From Nonomuraea sp. PA05 (lineage in GTDB: Bacteria; Actinomycetota; Actinomycetes; Streptosporangiales; Streptosporangiaceae), in NCBI RefSeq assembly GCF_008086045.1, contig NZ_VSEY01000020.1, forward strand, positions 167,148 through 231,147: a stretch of 64,000 bases of DNA, read 5' to 3'. Shown here one piece after another: positions 16,851 through 24,943 of the stretch (positions are counted from its first letter, which is position 1; the number at the start of each line of letters is the position of its first letter). Made by a program: the position numbers and the translations under genes. The notes beneath the pieces were generated by a model. That model searched no databases. It was not told where the DNA came from and saw only the letters and a program-made list of their open reading frames with translations.

Positions 16851-18650
16851 GTGAACCCCGGTAGCGATTCCGAGCCGCCCACCACCCCTCACCAGGTGCC
16901 AGGCAGCCAGTTCGAGCCGCCGGGCCGGTTCGTGGCGCCGCCGGGCATGCAGCCGCAGACTCCCGCGGGCATGCCGCAGGGGCAGGGCATGCCGCAGGGG
17001 CAGGGCATGCAGCAGGGCCAGGGAATGCAGCAGGGCCAGGGAATGCCGCCGGGGCAGGGGTTGCCGCCGGGAGCGCCGCCCGGCGCGCCGCCTGGAATGT
17101 GGGCGGGCCCGCCGCAGGGGATGCCGCCTGGGACGCCACCCGGAACGCCCCCCGGGATGCCCCCCGGGATGCCCCCTGGGATGCCGCCGAACGTGCCGCC
17201 CGGCCTGCCGCCGACCATGCCCCCCATGCCGCAGCCCCCGTCGCCGCGGCGCCCCGTCTGGCTCCTGCCCACGCTCGCCGCCGCCCTCGTCGTGCTGGTC
17301 GCGGCGGGTGGTGTGGGGGCCTACTTCCTGTACGGCGGCGTCTCCGGCGGCTCCGCCCCGTCCGGCACCCGCTCCTCGTCGCCCGCCCAGCAGCCCGGAG
17401 CCGCCGCGGCGCCTCCCGACGTGTGCGCCATGCTGCCCGAGGACGAGATCGAGCGGCTCGTACCGGACGCGACCGTGGCCAACTCGTCCAGGGACGGCGA
17501 CTTCACGGTCAACTTCGGCTGCAACTGGATCAACCAGCGCATCTCGTTCGGCGAGTTCTGGCGCAGCAGGGAGATCGACGTCAAGGTCGAGCAGCACAAG
17601 GGCGAGGGCGTCAAGACCGGCCGGGCGATGGCGCAGACGTCGTACGAGATGGAATACCGCGGCGGCAAGTACGTCGAGACCGCCAAACCGTCGCTGGACC
17701 CCGGCGAGAAGGAGTACGTCTCCCAGATCAAGGACGTTCCCGGCGTCGGCGACGCCGCGTTCGCGCAGTACACCTGGCGCCGCGACGACAAGATGCTCTG
17801 GTACGCCTACGGCACCGCGTACGCCCGCGTCGGCGACATGACGATCAAGGTCAGGTTCCAGGCGAGCCAGCAGCGCAAGGACGCGGAGATCCTGTCCAAC
17901 GAGAGCACGAAGGCGGTCACGGAGGAGAACGCGATCCGCGAGGTCAGCGGGCTCATCGGGCACGTCGCCAAGGGGGTCGCGGCCTGGCAGGCGCAGCACC
18001 CCGGCGTGCTGGCCAAGGCCCAGCCGACGGCGGCGGCCACCGTCTCGCCGACCGTCAGCGCCACCCCCTCGCCCACCGTGCTCGCCTCCTTCCCCGCCGA
18101 CTGCCAGGCCGTGACGGAGACGGCCGCCCGGCTGGTGCCCGAGCCTGTGACCCGCGCGCGCGGCACGTCCGTCGGCGACGACAACCAGACCGAGTGCCGC
18201 TGGCTCAACCGCGAACTGTCCGGCGGCCCTGGCATCACGAAGATCCGCAGCGCGCTGATCACCGTGCACCGCTTCACGAACCGGGCCGGCGAGGCGGACG
18301 AGCCCGCGGCCAAGGCGTACTACGCGAGCACGTACGGACGTACCAAGAACACCGCGAAGTCCTCCATGGGCGGCATCACCTGGGGCGCGGTCATCGACGT
18401 CAAGGGGCTGGGCGACCAGGCGTACCAGCAGTACGTGGAGAGCGAGGGTCGCGAGATCTCCGCCTCCAGCGGCTCCGTCACCATCCGCGAGGGCTCGTTC
18501 GTCGTCATCGTCGACTTCTCCGGACACCAGCGGCCCAAGGACGAGGCTCTCAACTCGCCGGAGGTGCAGCTCATGCCGGAGAAGGAGGCGATGGCGGGCT
18601 CGCTCACCCTGGCCAAGGCCTACATGGAGAAGCTGGCGGCGGGCAACTGA
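16851..18650 (+). CDS. Pro/Gly/Met-rich membrane protein with two copies of the kinase sensor domain
   Basis: 599 residues from GTG 16851 (AGGAG five bases upstream). Residues 1-135 are low-complexity (repeats of MPQGQG and MPPGTPPG types), a cytoplasmic disordered tail. TM about 137-160. Outside are two homologous domains, about 185-400 (DVCAMLPEDE ... CNWINQ ... VPGVGDAAFA) and 430-599 (ADCQAVTETA ... CRWLNRE ... VKGLGDQAYQ), matching the outer domains of the two kinases just upstream. No kinase domain. It may act as partner, decoy or ligand-presenting co-receptor of the kinases; that is inference. The fold resembles DUF3558-type lipoprotein domains, which I cannot verify. Confidence 0.75.
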   Translation: MNPGSDSEPPTTPHQVPGSQFEPPGRFVAPPGMQPQTPAGMPQGQGMPQGQGMQQGQGMQQGQGMPPGQGLPPGAPPGAPPGMWAGPPQGMPPGTPPGTPPGMPPGMPPGMPPNVPPGLPPTMPPMPQPPSPRRPVWLLPTLAAALVVLVAAGGVGAYFLYGGVSGGSAPSGTRSSSPAQQPGAAAAPPDVCAMLPEDEIERLVPDATVANSSRDGDFTVNFGCNWINQRISFGEFWRSREIDVKVEQHKGEGVKTGRAMAQTSYEMEYRGGKYVETAKPSLDPGEKEYVSQIKDVPGVGDAAFAQYTWRRDDKMLWYAYGTAYARVGDMTIKVRFQASQQRKDAEILSNESTKAVTEENAIREVSGLIGHVAKGVAAWQAQHPGVLAKAQPTAAATVSPTVSATPSPTVLASFPADCQAVTETAARLVPEPVTRARGTSVGDDNQTECRWLNRELSGGPGITKIRSALITVHRFTNRAGEADEPAAKAYYASTYGRTKNTAKSSMGGITWGAVIDVKGLGDQAYQQYVESEGREISASSGSVTIREGSFVVIVDFSGHQRPKDEALNSPEVQLMPEKEAMAGSLTLAKAYMEKLAAGN

Positions 18651-18826
18651 CCCGACGGCTTGATCCCCGCCTATCGTGACCCTGACTCATGATTTGCGGA
18701 TCCGGTTAATGCGGCTGCAACCCGGTTGCAAGCGGGACAAATACGGTTATGTCTGCAAGCACCTGAGCCGCGCGATCATGTTTGTCCAGTACAGGGGCAT
18801 GGGCAAACCGTGGGGGATCACGCGGC
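18651..18826. other. Convergent gap with TTGCAA-type repeats
   Basis: 176 bp between convergent genes. It contains CTGCAACCCGGTTGCAAG (imperfect dyad, about 18714-18731) and CTGCAAGCACCT at 18753-18764, an exact copy of 16782-16793 just upstream of the preceding gene. No gene seen. Confidence 0.5.
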
Positions 18827-20872
18827 TCATTGCTTTTCCCGGACCAGGAAGGGCTCCAGCAGGCCGGGGACAGCCTGCGCGGCCATCTCCAAGCCGTCGC
18901 CGCGGCCCACGTCCACCACCTCGTAGTGACCCCGGCCCGCCGCCGTCGTCGCGGAGACCGTCAGCAGGCCGGAGCGCCGCTGGAAGAACGACTCGGTGAT
19001 CGTCCAGCCCGCGATGCCCTTGCGGTCGAGCGCCACCGTGCGCCGCACCACGGCGCCTCTCCTGGACACCAGGTGACGGGGGCTCAGCGCGTGCCCGAGA
19101 CTCGCGGCGCTCGCCACGGCCAGCCACAGCCCGTACACCAGCACTGCCGCCGGGAGCAGCCACACCCAGCCACCCACCCAGGTGTTCACCCAGCCGCTCA
19201 CCAGCGGCCACGGCCCCTCGCCGGTCGCCGGCGCAGTGATCGGCCAGGTGATCGGCCAGGTGACCAGCCCGACGACCAGCGTCGTGATCAGGGTCGCCAC
19301 CATCGCCCGCACCAGCCGCCTGCGCCTGGCCGCCGCGGGATGCGTCACCAGAGCGGGCACGCCGGCACCGGCGATCGTGGTGGCCACCCGCACCGCCAGG
19401 GCGTGCGGCATCGGCGGGGTGAGCGCCGCGGCGTCCTCGGTCTCGTCGCCGGCGCTCTTGCCCAGCCCGGTGGCGACGGACCTGAGCCGCGCCGCGCCCG
19501 CCAGCCGCAGCAGCAGCGGCTCGTGAATCTCCACCCCGCGTAGCCGGCGCTCCTCCAGCGTCAGCGACCGGGTGGTCAGCAGCCCCCTGCGCATCCGCAG
19601 CCGGCCGGGCTCGCGCTCCAGCCGGTACCGTCCCCACGACTCGGCGAACAGCAGCACCGCGCCGAGCACCCCCACCACCAGGTTCACGCCCAGCACCAGC
19701 GGGACGGTCACCAGCGGCTGCCCCACCAGCCACTCCCACAACCCCGTCGCCAGCCGCGTCGTGAACGACTTCAGCCCGAACGCGTCGAGCGCCTTGTACA
19801 ACGCGCCCAGCACCACCGCCGCGCCCGTGAACGTCCACACCGACAGCGGCGCGTACCTGATCCACGACCAGCTCAGCTCCGCCAGCGGCCCGTCACCCGC
19901 CTGTTCGGCCGCCTCGCCCTGGTGCAGCAGCACGCGCCGCAACGCCTCGGCGTCGTGCCTGGTCAGCGGGTCCAGCTTGAGCTCCGCGTCCTTGTCCGCG
20001 TGCTCGCCCCTGCCTGCCTTGACCACCGTCAGGCCGAACATCCTGTTCACCGGGTCGGCGCGGAGGTCGACGCTGCGGACGCGGTCGCGGGGGATCGAGC
20101 GGTGCTGGCGGACCGTGATGCCCGAACGCAGCTCCAGGCGCTCGGGGGTGAGGCGCCAGCGCGTGGTGCGCAGCCTGAGCACGTCGTACGCGACCACGGC
20201 GGCGACGATCACGAGCGCCGCGGCCGTGCAGGCGGCCACCATCGCGGCGGGGGGCCAGTCGCGGCCCAGCAGGAAGCGCACCATCCCGGCCGTGACGCCC
20301 GCCACGATCGCCAGCGACTTGACGCCCGACGCCCACAGGCTCCGCCGCGCCAGCCCCTCCCACCCGCCGTCGCCCCTACCCGCCTCCGACGGGCTCACCT
20401 CCGCACGGGGTGCCGCCCCTCGACGGGAAGCCCGCCCGAAGGCCCCGCCCTCCGCCCGGGCCACCTCGCCCTCCGCCCGGGCCACCTCGCTCTCCGCCCG
20501 GGCCACCTCGCTCTCCGCCCGGGCCACCTCGCTCTCCGCCCGGGCCACCTCGCTCTGCGTCCGAGCCGCCTCGTTCTGCGGCCGGGCCGCCTCCCTCTCC
20601 GCCCGGGCCGCCTCGCTCTCCGGTCGGGGCCGGTGGTTCTGCGGCGGCGACGCCTCGCCCTGCGGCCGGGACCCGTGGTTCCCCGGCCGCGACGCCTCGC
20701 TTTCGGGCCGCAACGCCCCGCCGACCGGCCGGGCCGAGCCGCTGCCGGCTCCGGAGGCGCCGTTCCCGGGGCAGGCAGCCCTGGAGGCGCCGCTCCCCGC
20801 CACGGGCGTGCCGCCGTCCGGGAGCCTGCCGTGCCGTCCCACCGGCCGCGCCCCTCCCTCGTACGAACTCAC
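18827..20872 (-). CDS. YdbT-like bacterial PH domain membrane protein with heptad-repeat N-terminus
   Basis: 681 residues from GTG 20872, which overlaps the stop of the upstream PH gene (GTGA). The C-terminal 500 residues are the YdbT layout: TM hairpins alternating with bPH_2 modules (RWRLTPERLELRSGITVRQ; NRMFGLTVVKAG; LTLEERRLRGVEIHEPLLLRLAG; LVSRRGAVVRRTVALDRKGI). Unusual is a 150-residue N-terminal extension, first Gly/Pro/Arg-rich, then at least five near-perfect seven-residue units (ARAESEV) encoded by a 21-bp tandem repeat. The helix-prone, alternating-charge heptads suggest a variable-length helical spacer. Role of YdbST-type proteins is uncertain; linked to membrane stress or secretion in Bacillus. 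Confidence 0.8.
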   Translation of the reverse strand: MSSYEGGARPVGRHGRLPDGGTPVAGSGASRAACPGNGASGAGSGSARPVGGALRPESEASRPGNHGSRPQGEASPPQNHRPRPESEAARAEREAARPQNEAARTQSEVARAESEVARAESEVARAESEVARAEGEVARAEGGAFGRASRRGAAPRAEVSPSEAGRGDGGWEGLARRSLWASGVKSLAIVAGVTAGMVRFLLGRDWPPAAMVAACTAAALVIVAAVVAYDVLRLRTTRWRLTPERLELRSGITVRQHRSIPRDRVRSVDLRADPVNRMFGLTVVKAGRGEHADKDAELKLDPLTRHDAEALRRVLLHQGEAAEQAGDGPLAELSWSWIRYAPLSVWTFTGAAVVLGALYKALDAFGLKSFTTRLATGLWEWLVGQPLVTVPLVLGVNLVVGVLGAVLLFAESWGRYRLEREPGRLRMRRGLLTTRSLTLEERRLRGVEIHEPLLLRLAGAARLRSVATGLGKSAGDETEDAAALTPPMPHALAVRVATTIAGAGVPALVTHPAAARRRRLVRAMVATLITTLVVGLVTWPITWPITAPATGEGPWPLVSGWVNTWVGGWVWLLPAAVLVYGLWLAVASAASLGHALSPRHLVSRRGAVVRRTVALDRKGIAGWTITESFFQRRSGLLTVSATTAAGRGHYEVVDVGRGDGLEMAAQAVPGLLEPFLVREKQ
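20450..20640 (-). repeat. 21-bp coding tandem repeat (ARAESEV heptads)
   Basis: About five near-identical 21-bp units (20450-20555) flanked by degenerate copies out to about 20640, all in frame, encoding Ala-Arg-Ala-Glu-Ser/Gly-Glu-Val heptads. Unit length is a multiple of three, so slippage changes length without breaking the frame. Confidence 0.85.
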
Positions 20873-21360
20873 GTCGCATCCCCCGCAGTAGCCTGAGTGA
20901 TCGCGGTCAGCCGCTCGGCGAGCTCGGCCGCCACCTCGTGATCCAGCGCCTCGATCTTGACGGCCCCCGCCGACGACGCCGTGGTCACCGTGACGTCCGC
21001 CAGCCCGAACAGCCGCTGCACCGGCCCCCGCGCGGTGTCGACCCGCTGGATCCTGGACATCGGCGCCACCCGCCAGGTGTGCGTCACCCACCCCTTGCGC
21101 GTGTACACCGCCTGGTCGGTGACCTCCCACCGCTCCACCCGGTACGCGGCCCGCGGCGCCACGACGGCCAGCGCCAGGCAGCCCGCCGCGAACACGGCCA
21201 CGACCGCGCCCAGCCCCGCGGGCCGCTCCGTGAACAGCCAGTACGCCGCCACGGACGCCCCCGCCACCGGCACCATGAGGATCAGCCACTGCACCGTCCA
21301 CCACGCCACCGCCCGCCGGTCGACCTGGTGACGCGGCGGACGCAGCCTGGTCGCGCTCAT
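20869..21360 (-). CDS. YdbS-like bacterial PH domain membrane protein
   Basis: 163 residues: N-terminal TM hairpin (about 20-60), then one bPH_2 module (YRVERWEVTDQAVYTRKGWVTH; SRIQRVDTARGPVQRLFGL). Paired with the larger YdbT-like protein, as ydbS-ydbT are in Bacillus. Its ATG overlaps the stop of the small upstream gene, and its stop overlaps the start of the larger one, so the three form one tight unit. Confidence 0.85.
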   Translation of the reverse strand: MSATRLRPPRHQVDRRAVAWWTVQWLILMVPVAGASVAAYWLFTERPAGLGAVVAVFAAGCLALAVVAPRAAYRVERWEVTDQAVYTRKGWVTHTWRVAPMSRIQRVDTARGPVQRLFGLADVTVTTASSAGAVKIEALDHEVAAELAERLTAITQATAGDAT

Positions 21361-21659
21361 TCGAACCCCTCCGTCCTCTCCCCGGACGCCCTGTCCATGG
21401 ACTCGGCCACGGCCACCAGCGCGAACCCGAGCACCCCCATCACGATGGCCGCGAACACCTCATATCCCTCCAGAAACTGCAGCAGGTTGACCACGAGCAG
21501 GTCGTGCGCCCACCGCCACCAGCCGAGCAGGCCGTTCACCAGGCCGCCGACGCCTTGCAGGATCAGCAGCCAGCCGAGCACCTTCAACACCGCTTGCATG
21601 CCGTCCAGCCTCGCGCGGGCACCCGGCCGGGCGCGTCGTCCGTTGGTCTCGGCAGGCAT
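21357..21659 (-). CDS. Small two-TM membrane protein, function unknown
   Basis: Up to 100 residues; an internal ATG (21599) preceded by GAGG gives 80 residues and a cleaner start (MQAVLKVLGWLLILQGVGG). Two TM helices separated by a Trp-rich loop (GWWRWAHD). First gene of the PH-protein unit, ATGA-coupled to the next. I do not recognise the family. Confidence 0.65.
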   Translation of the reverse strand: MPAETNGRRARPGARARLDGMQAVLKVLGWLLILQGVGGLVNGLLGWWRWAHDLLVVNLLQFLEGYEVFAAIVMGVLGFALVAVAESMDRASGERTEGFE

Positions 21660-21710
21660 CGACTTTGGTCGCTGTCGTCGTACCGGTCGCAGGGCTTAAC
21701 CTCGGTGAAC

Positions 21711-23030
21711 GTGACGGAACTGCGGGGAGACGGCGCCGCCACCGATTACCACCGGTGGGCGTTGCCGTCGGTGCTGCTCGGCGACGGGCGTGCGGGCGGG
21801 CGCGTGCGGCGCTCGACGCGCGACTGGATCGTCGACTTCCTCCTGTTCCTGTTCGCGTGCGGCCTGACCTTCCTGTCGCTGGTGGAGCTGGAGGCGCAGC
21901 GCCAGCCGGAGCCGCTGGTGATGATCGAGCAGGTGGCGGGGGCGCTGTCGTGCGCGGGGGTGTGGCTGCGGCGCAGGTGGCCGGTCGGGTTCGCGGCGGT
22001 CACCTGCCTGCTGTCGTCCTATCTCGACCTGGTCGGCGGGGCGTGCGTGGTGGCGCTGTTCACGGTGGCGGTGCACCGTCCGATCAAGATCTCCGGGCCG
22101 GTCGCGCTGCTCGGCATCGTCACCATCGCCCCTTACGTGGCGCTTCGGCCGCAGAGCGACGAGGAGCGCGCCTGGGCGCTGGCGCTCGGCGTGGCGCTCA
22201 CTCTGACCGTGTTCGCGTGGGGCATCGTGATCAGGGCCAGGCGGCAGCTCATCTGGTCGCTGACGCAGCGCGCCGCCGACGCCGCCGAGGAGGCCAAGCG
22301 GCTCGAACGCGAGCGCATCGCGCGGGAGATGCACGACGTGCTGGCGCATCGCATCTCGATGCTGAGCCTGCACGCGGGGGCGCTGGAGTTCCGTCCCGAC
22401 GCGCCGCCCGCCGAGATCGCCAAGGCGGCCGGGGCGATCAGGACCAACGCCCACCTGGCGCTGCAGGACCTGCGGGGGGTGATCGGCGTGCTGCGCCACT
22501 CCGCCTCCGACGACGACGGTGGCGGCGGTCACGGCGGTGGCGGCGGTGGCGGCGGTGGCGGCGGTGGCGGCGGTGACGGCATGGTGCCGGAGCGGCCGCA
22601 GCCGACGCTCGCCGACCTGCCGGCGCTGGTCGAGGAGTGCCGGCACGCGGGCATGGACGTCCGGCTCGACCTGCGGGCGCAGGGCGCGCCCGAGGGGCTG
22701 GGCCGCAACCTGTACCGCATCGTGCAGGAGGCGCTGACCAACGCGCGCAAGCACGCGGGCGGCGCGCCGGTGACGGTCAAGGTCGAGGGCGCGGCGGGCA
22801 GGGCGCTGTCGGTGGAGGTGCGCAACCCGCTGGGGGTACGCCACCCGCCGGGGGCGCGGTCCGTAGCGCGCATCCCGGGGGCCGGGGCGGGGCTGATCGG
22901 GCTGACCGAACGGGCGGAGCTGGCGGGCGGCACGCTGGAGCACGGCGCGACGCCGGAGGGCGAGTTCATGGTGCGGGCCTGGCTGCCGTGGCCGGTGGAG
23001 ACGACGACAGGGGAGGACGACGACGCATGA
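21711..23030 (+). CDS. Sensor histidine kinase, NarL/DesK type, with polyglycine tract
   Basis: 439 residues from GTG 21711 (GTG 21705 also possible). Five to six N-terminal TM segments (about 40-170) without a sizeable outer domain, then HisKA_3 (REMHDVLAHRISMLSLHA, phospho-His after REM), and an HATPase domain with NLYRIVQEALTNARKHAGG (N box) and GAGLIGLTERAELAGG (G box). Between the two lies an insertion of about 20 residues, almost pure Gly with one His, encoded by a GGTGGCGGC repeat. Partner regulator immediately downstream. Confidence 0.9.
   Translation: MTELRGDGAATDYHRWALPSVLLGDGRAGGRVRRSTRDWIVDFLLFLFACGLTFLSLVELEAQRQPEPLVMIEQVAGALSCAGVWLRRRWPVGFAAVTCLLSSYLDLVGGACVVALFTVAVHRPIKISGPVALLGIVTIAPYVALRPQSDEERAWALALGVALTLTVFAWGIVIRARRQLIWSLTQRAADAAEEAKRLERERIAREMHDVLAHRISMLSLHAGALEFRPDAPPAEIAKAAGAIRTNAHLALQDLRGVIGVLRHSASDDDGGGGHGGGGGGGGGGGGGGDGMVPERPQPTLADLPALVEECRHAGMDVRLDLRAQGAPEGLGRNLYRIVQEALTNARKHAGGAPVTVKVEGAAGRALSVEVRNPLGVRHPPGARSVARIPGAGAGLIGLTERAELAGGTLEHGATPEGEFMVRAWLPWPVETTTGEDDDA
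22517..22580 (+). repeat. 9-bp coding microsatellite (polyglycine)
   Basis: Tandem GGTGGCGGC units inside the kinase gene, between dimerisation and ATP-binding domains. In frame, so slippage lengthens or shortens the Gly linker. Confidence 0.85.
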
Positions 23031-23058
23031 CCGTGGACGACGACCCGAGGACGAACGC

Positions 23059-23727
23059 ATGAGCGTTGACGGGCGGCCGATCAAGCTGCTGATCGTGGAC
23101 GACGACGCGATGGTGCGGGCCGGGCTGTCGATGATCCTCGGCGGCGTGGCCGACATCGAGATCGTCGCGGAGGCGGGCGACGGCTCGGAGGTGCCGCCGC
23201 TGGTGGGCGCGCACCGCCCTGACGTGGTGCTGATGGACATCCGGATGCCCGGCATCGACGGCCTGACCGCCACCGAGACGCTGCGCCGCGCCCCCGAGCC
23301 GCCTGAGGTGGTGGTGCTGACGACGTTCCACGCCGACGCGCAGGTGCTGCGGGCGTTGCGGGCGGGGGCGGCCGGGTTCCTGCTGAAGGACATCGCGCCG
23401 GGTGATCTCGTGCAGGCGGTCAGGAAGGTGGCGGCGGGCGAGCCGATCCTGTCGCCGGCGGTGACGCGGCAGCTCATCACGCACGTCTCGGACGGCGGCG
23501 GGGCGGACGATCGGGGGGAGCGCGCCAGGAGGCTGCTCGGCCGGTTGAGCGAGCGTGAGCGGGAGGTGGCGACGGCGGTCGGGCAGGGCAGGTCCAACGC
23601 CGACATCGGGCGCGAGCTGTACATGAGCGTGCCCACGGTGAAGGCGCACGTGTCGCGCATCCTGACCAAGCTGGGCCTCAACAACCGGGTCCAGGTGGCG
23701 TTGCTGGTCTACGACGCCGCTTCGTAG
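23059..23727 (+). CDS. Response regulator, NarL/LuxR family
   Basis: 222 residues. Receiver domain: LLIVDDDAMVRAGL, phospho-acceptor Asp in VVLMDIRMPGIDG, Thr in VVLTTFHADA, Lys in GFLLKDIAPGDL. C-terminal LuxR HTH: LSEREREVATAVGQGRSNADIGRELYMSVPTVKAHVSRIL (beginning at about residue 155). Partner of the upstream kinase. Its ATG overlaps the stop of a 12-codon ORF (23027-23062) that in turn overlaps the kinase stop. Confidence 0.93.
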   Translation: MSVDGRPIKLLIVDDDAMVRAGLSMILGGVADIEIVAEAGDGSEVPPLVGAHRPDVVLMDIRMPGIDGLTATETLRRAPEPPEVVVLTTFHADAQVLRALRAGAAGFLLKDIAPGDLVQAVRKVAAGEPILSPAVTRQLITHVSDGGGADDRGERARRLLGRLSEREREVATAVGQGRSNADIGRELYMSVPTVKAHVSRILTKLGLNNRVQVALLVYDAAS

Positions 23728-23731
23728 CCGC

Positions 23732-24799
23732 TCAGTGAGGGCCGGTCAGGAGCTGCTCGATGGTGGCCCGGTGCAGCACCAGGTCGTCGGGGTCGTCCGG
23801 CATGGGCTGCTCGCCGAAGTGGATCCTGCGCTGCCAGACCCTGGCCATGATGACGCCGTGGCGCAGCGCCGCATACATCTCGTAGAAGTCCAGGTCGCGG
23901 GGCTCGTATCCGGTCAGCTCGCGGTAGGTCGCGCAGACGTCCTCGCGCCGCATGAAGCCGGGCAGGCCGGGCAGGCCCGCACCGAGCGTGATGTCCTGGA
24001 AGAAGCGGTGCAGGAAGATCATCCACGACACGTCCAGCTCGCGCGGCCCGATGGCGGCCATCTCCCAATCGAGCACCGCGACCGGCTCGAAGCCCCGGTA
24101 CATGACGTTGCCGATCCGGGAGTCGCCCCAGGTCAGCACGTCGGGGCCGGGGTCGTCGGGCCAGTGCGCCTCCAGCCAGTCGAAGGCCCGCTCCAGCAGC
24201 GGGACGCGGTGCTTGCCGTGCGCCCACTCGTAGTAGGCGCGCTGCGCCTCGACGTGCGCGCGCAGCCCGGGGGCGCCGAACGGGGCCAGCTCGTCCGGGG
24301 TGAACGCGGTCTGGTGCAGCGCCGCGATGATGCCGACGGTCGCGTCCTGCAGCCGCCGCTGGTCGGCGGGGGAGGCGTCGTGCAGCCAGCCGCCGAACGT
24401 GTACGGCATCACGTCGGGCGGCACCTCGCCGTCGGCCCGCTCCATGACGAAGAAGGGCGTGCCCAGCGGGCCGGGATCCGGCTCGAACCACAGGGCCCTG
24501 GGCGCTGGGATCCCAGCTTTTTCCCTGGCCAGGCGCATCATCTGGAACTGGGCCCGCAGGTCGTACGAAGGGAAAACCGGAACGGCTTCCACCGCAGGTG
24601 CGAGCCTGGCCACGCAGCGCGTGGCGCGGCCGTCCCAGGTGGCGGTGAAGAACAGGGTCTCGCTTGACAGGCCGTTTTCCGACGGTCTGGACATCTCAGA
24701 CACCGTGGCGCTCTCGCCGACGCGGGCGCGCAGCCACACGGTGGCGCGTTTCCGCAGTTCTTCCAGGTCACGGGTGGACGTGCGCAGCTGTTCCGTCAC
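23732..24799 (-). CDS. Aminoglycoside phosphotransferase-family kinase
   Basis: 355 residues from GTG 24799 (GGAGG six bases upstream). APH/choline kinase fold: N-lobe GLSSETLFFTATWDGRATRCVARL, hinge FFVMERADG, catalytic Brenner-like loop LTWGDSRIGNVMY (the usual His reads Trp; catalytic Asp and Asn kept) and the metal site VLDWEMAAIGPRELDVSW. This subfamily matches the kinase-like half of ACAD10/11 and putative phosphotransferases, which phosphorylate hydroxy-acyl or small-molecule substrates; antibiotic resistance is not implied. Converges on the response regulator with a 4-bp gap. Confidence 0.8.
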   Translation of the reverse strand: MTEQLRTSTRDLEELRKRATVWLRARVGESATVSEMSRPSENGLSSETLFFTATWDGRATRCVARLAPAVEAVPVFPSYDLRAQFQMMRLAREKAGIPAPRALWFEPDPGPLGTPFFVMERADGEVPPDVMPYTFGGWLHDASPADQRRLQDATVGIIAALHQTAFTPDELAPFGAPGLRAHVEAQRAYYEWAHGKHRVPLLERAFDWLEAHWPDDPGPDVLTWGDSRIGNVMYRGFEPVAVLDWEMAAIGPRELDVSWMIFLHRFFQDITLGAGLPGLPGFMRREDVCATYRELTGYEPRDLDFYEMYAALRHGVIMARVWQRRIHFGEQPMPDDPDDLVLHRATIEQLLTGPH

Positions 24800-24943
24800 A
24801 GGGGGCCTCCCGGTTGGACATGTGCCCTTCGACAGTCGTATACCCCCTAGCAAGCGCTTGTCCATATACGGGCGGCCGTTACGGTCAGGTACGCAGCAGC
24901 CGTACCCTTGTCTGAAAGGGCATGTCACGAAGGGACAAGTGGG
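24800..24943. promoter_or_regulatory. Divergent promoter region, phosphotransferase / NYN protein
   Basis: 144 bp, AT-richer than its flanks. Notable are TATACCCCCTAGCAAGCGCTTG (holding CAAGCGCTTG, a perfect 10-bp palindrome at about 24853-24862) and CCATATACGG. The palindrome is a candidate operator. Confidence 0.4.

Noticed and set aside
18827..21304. One 825-codon frame covering both PH genes
   Set aside because: Codons before 20872 are out of frame with the separate YdbS-like gene; the GTGA overlap at 20869-20872 defines the junction.
23732..24799. Aminoglycoside-resistance gene
   Set aside because: The fold is APH-like but the catalytic loop and hinge fit the broad ACAD10/11-type phosphotransferase group; no evidence for antibiotic substrates.
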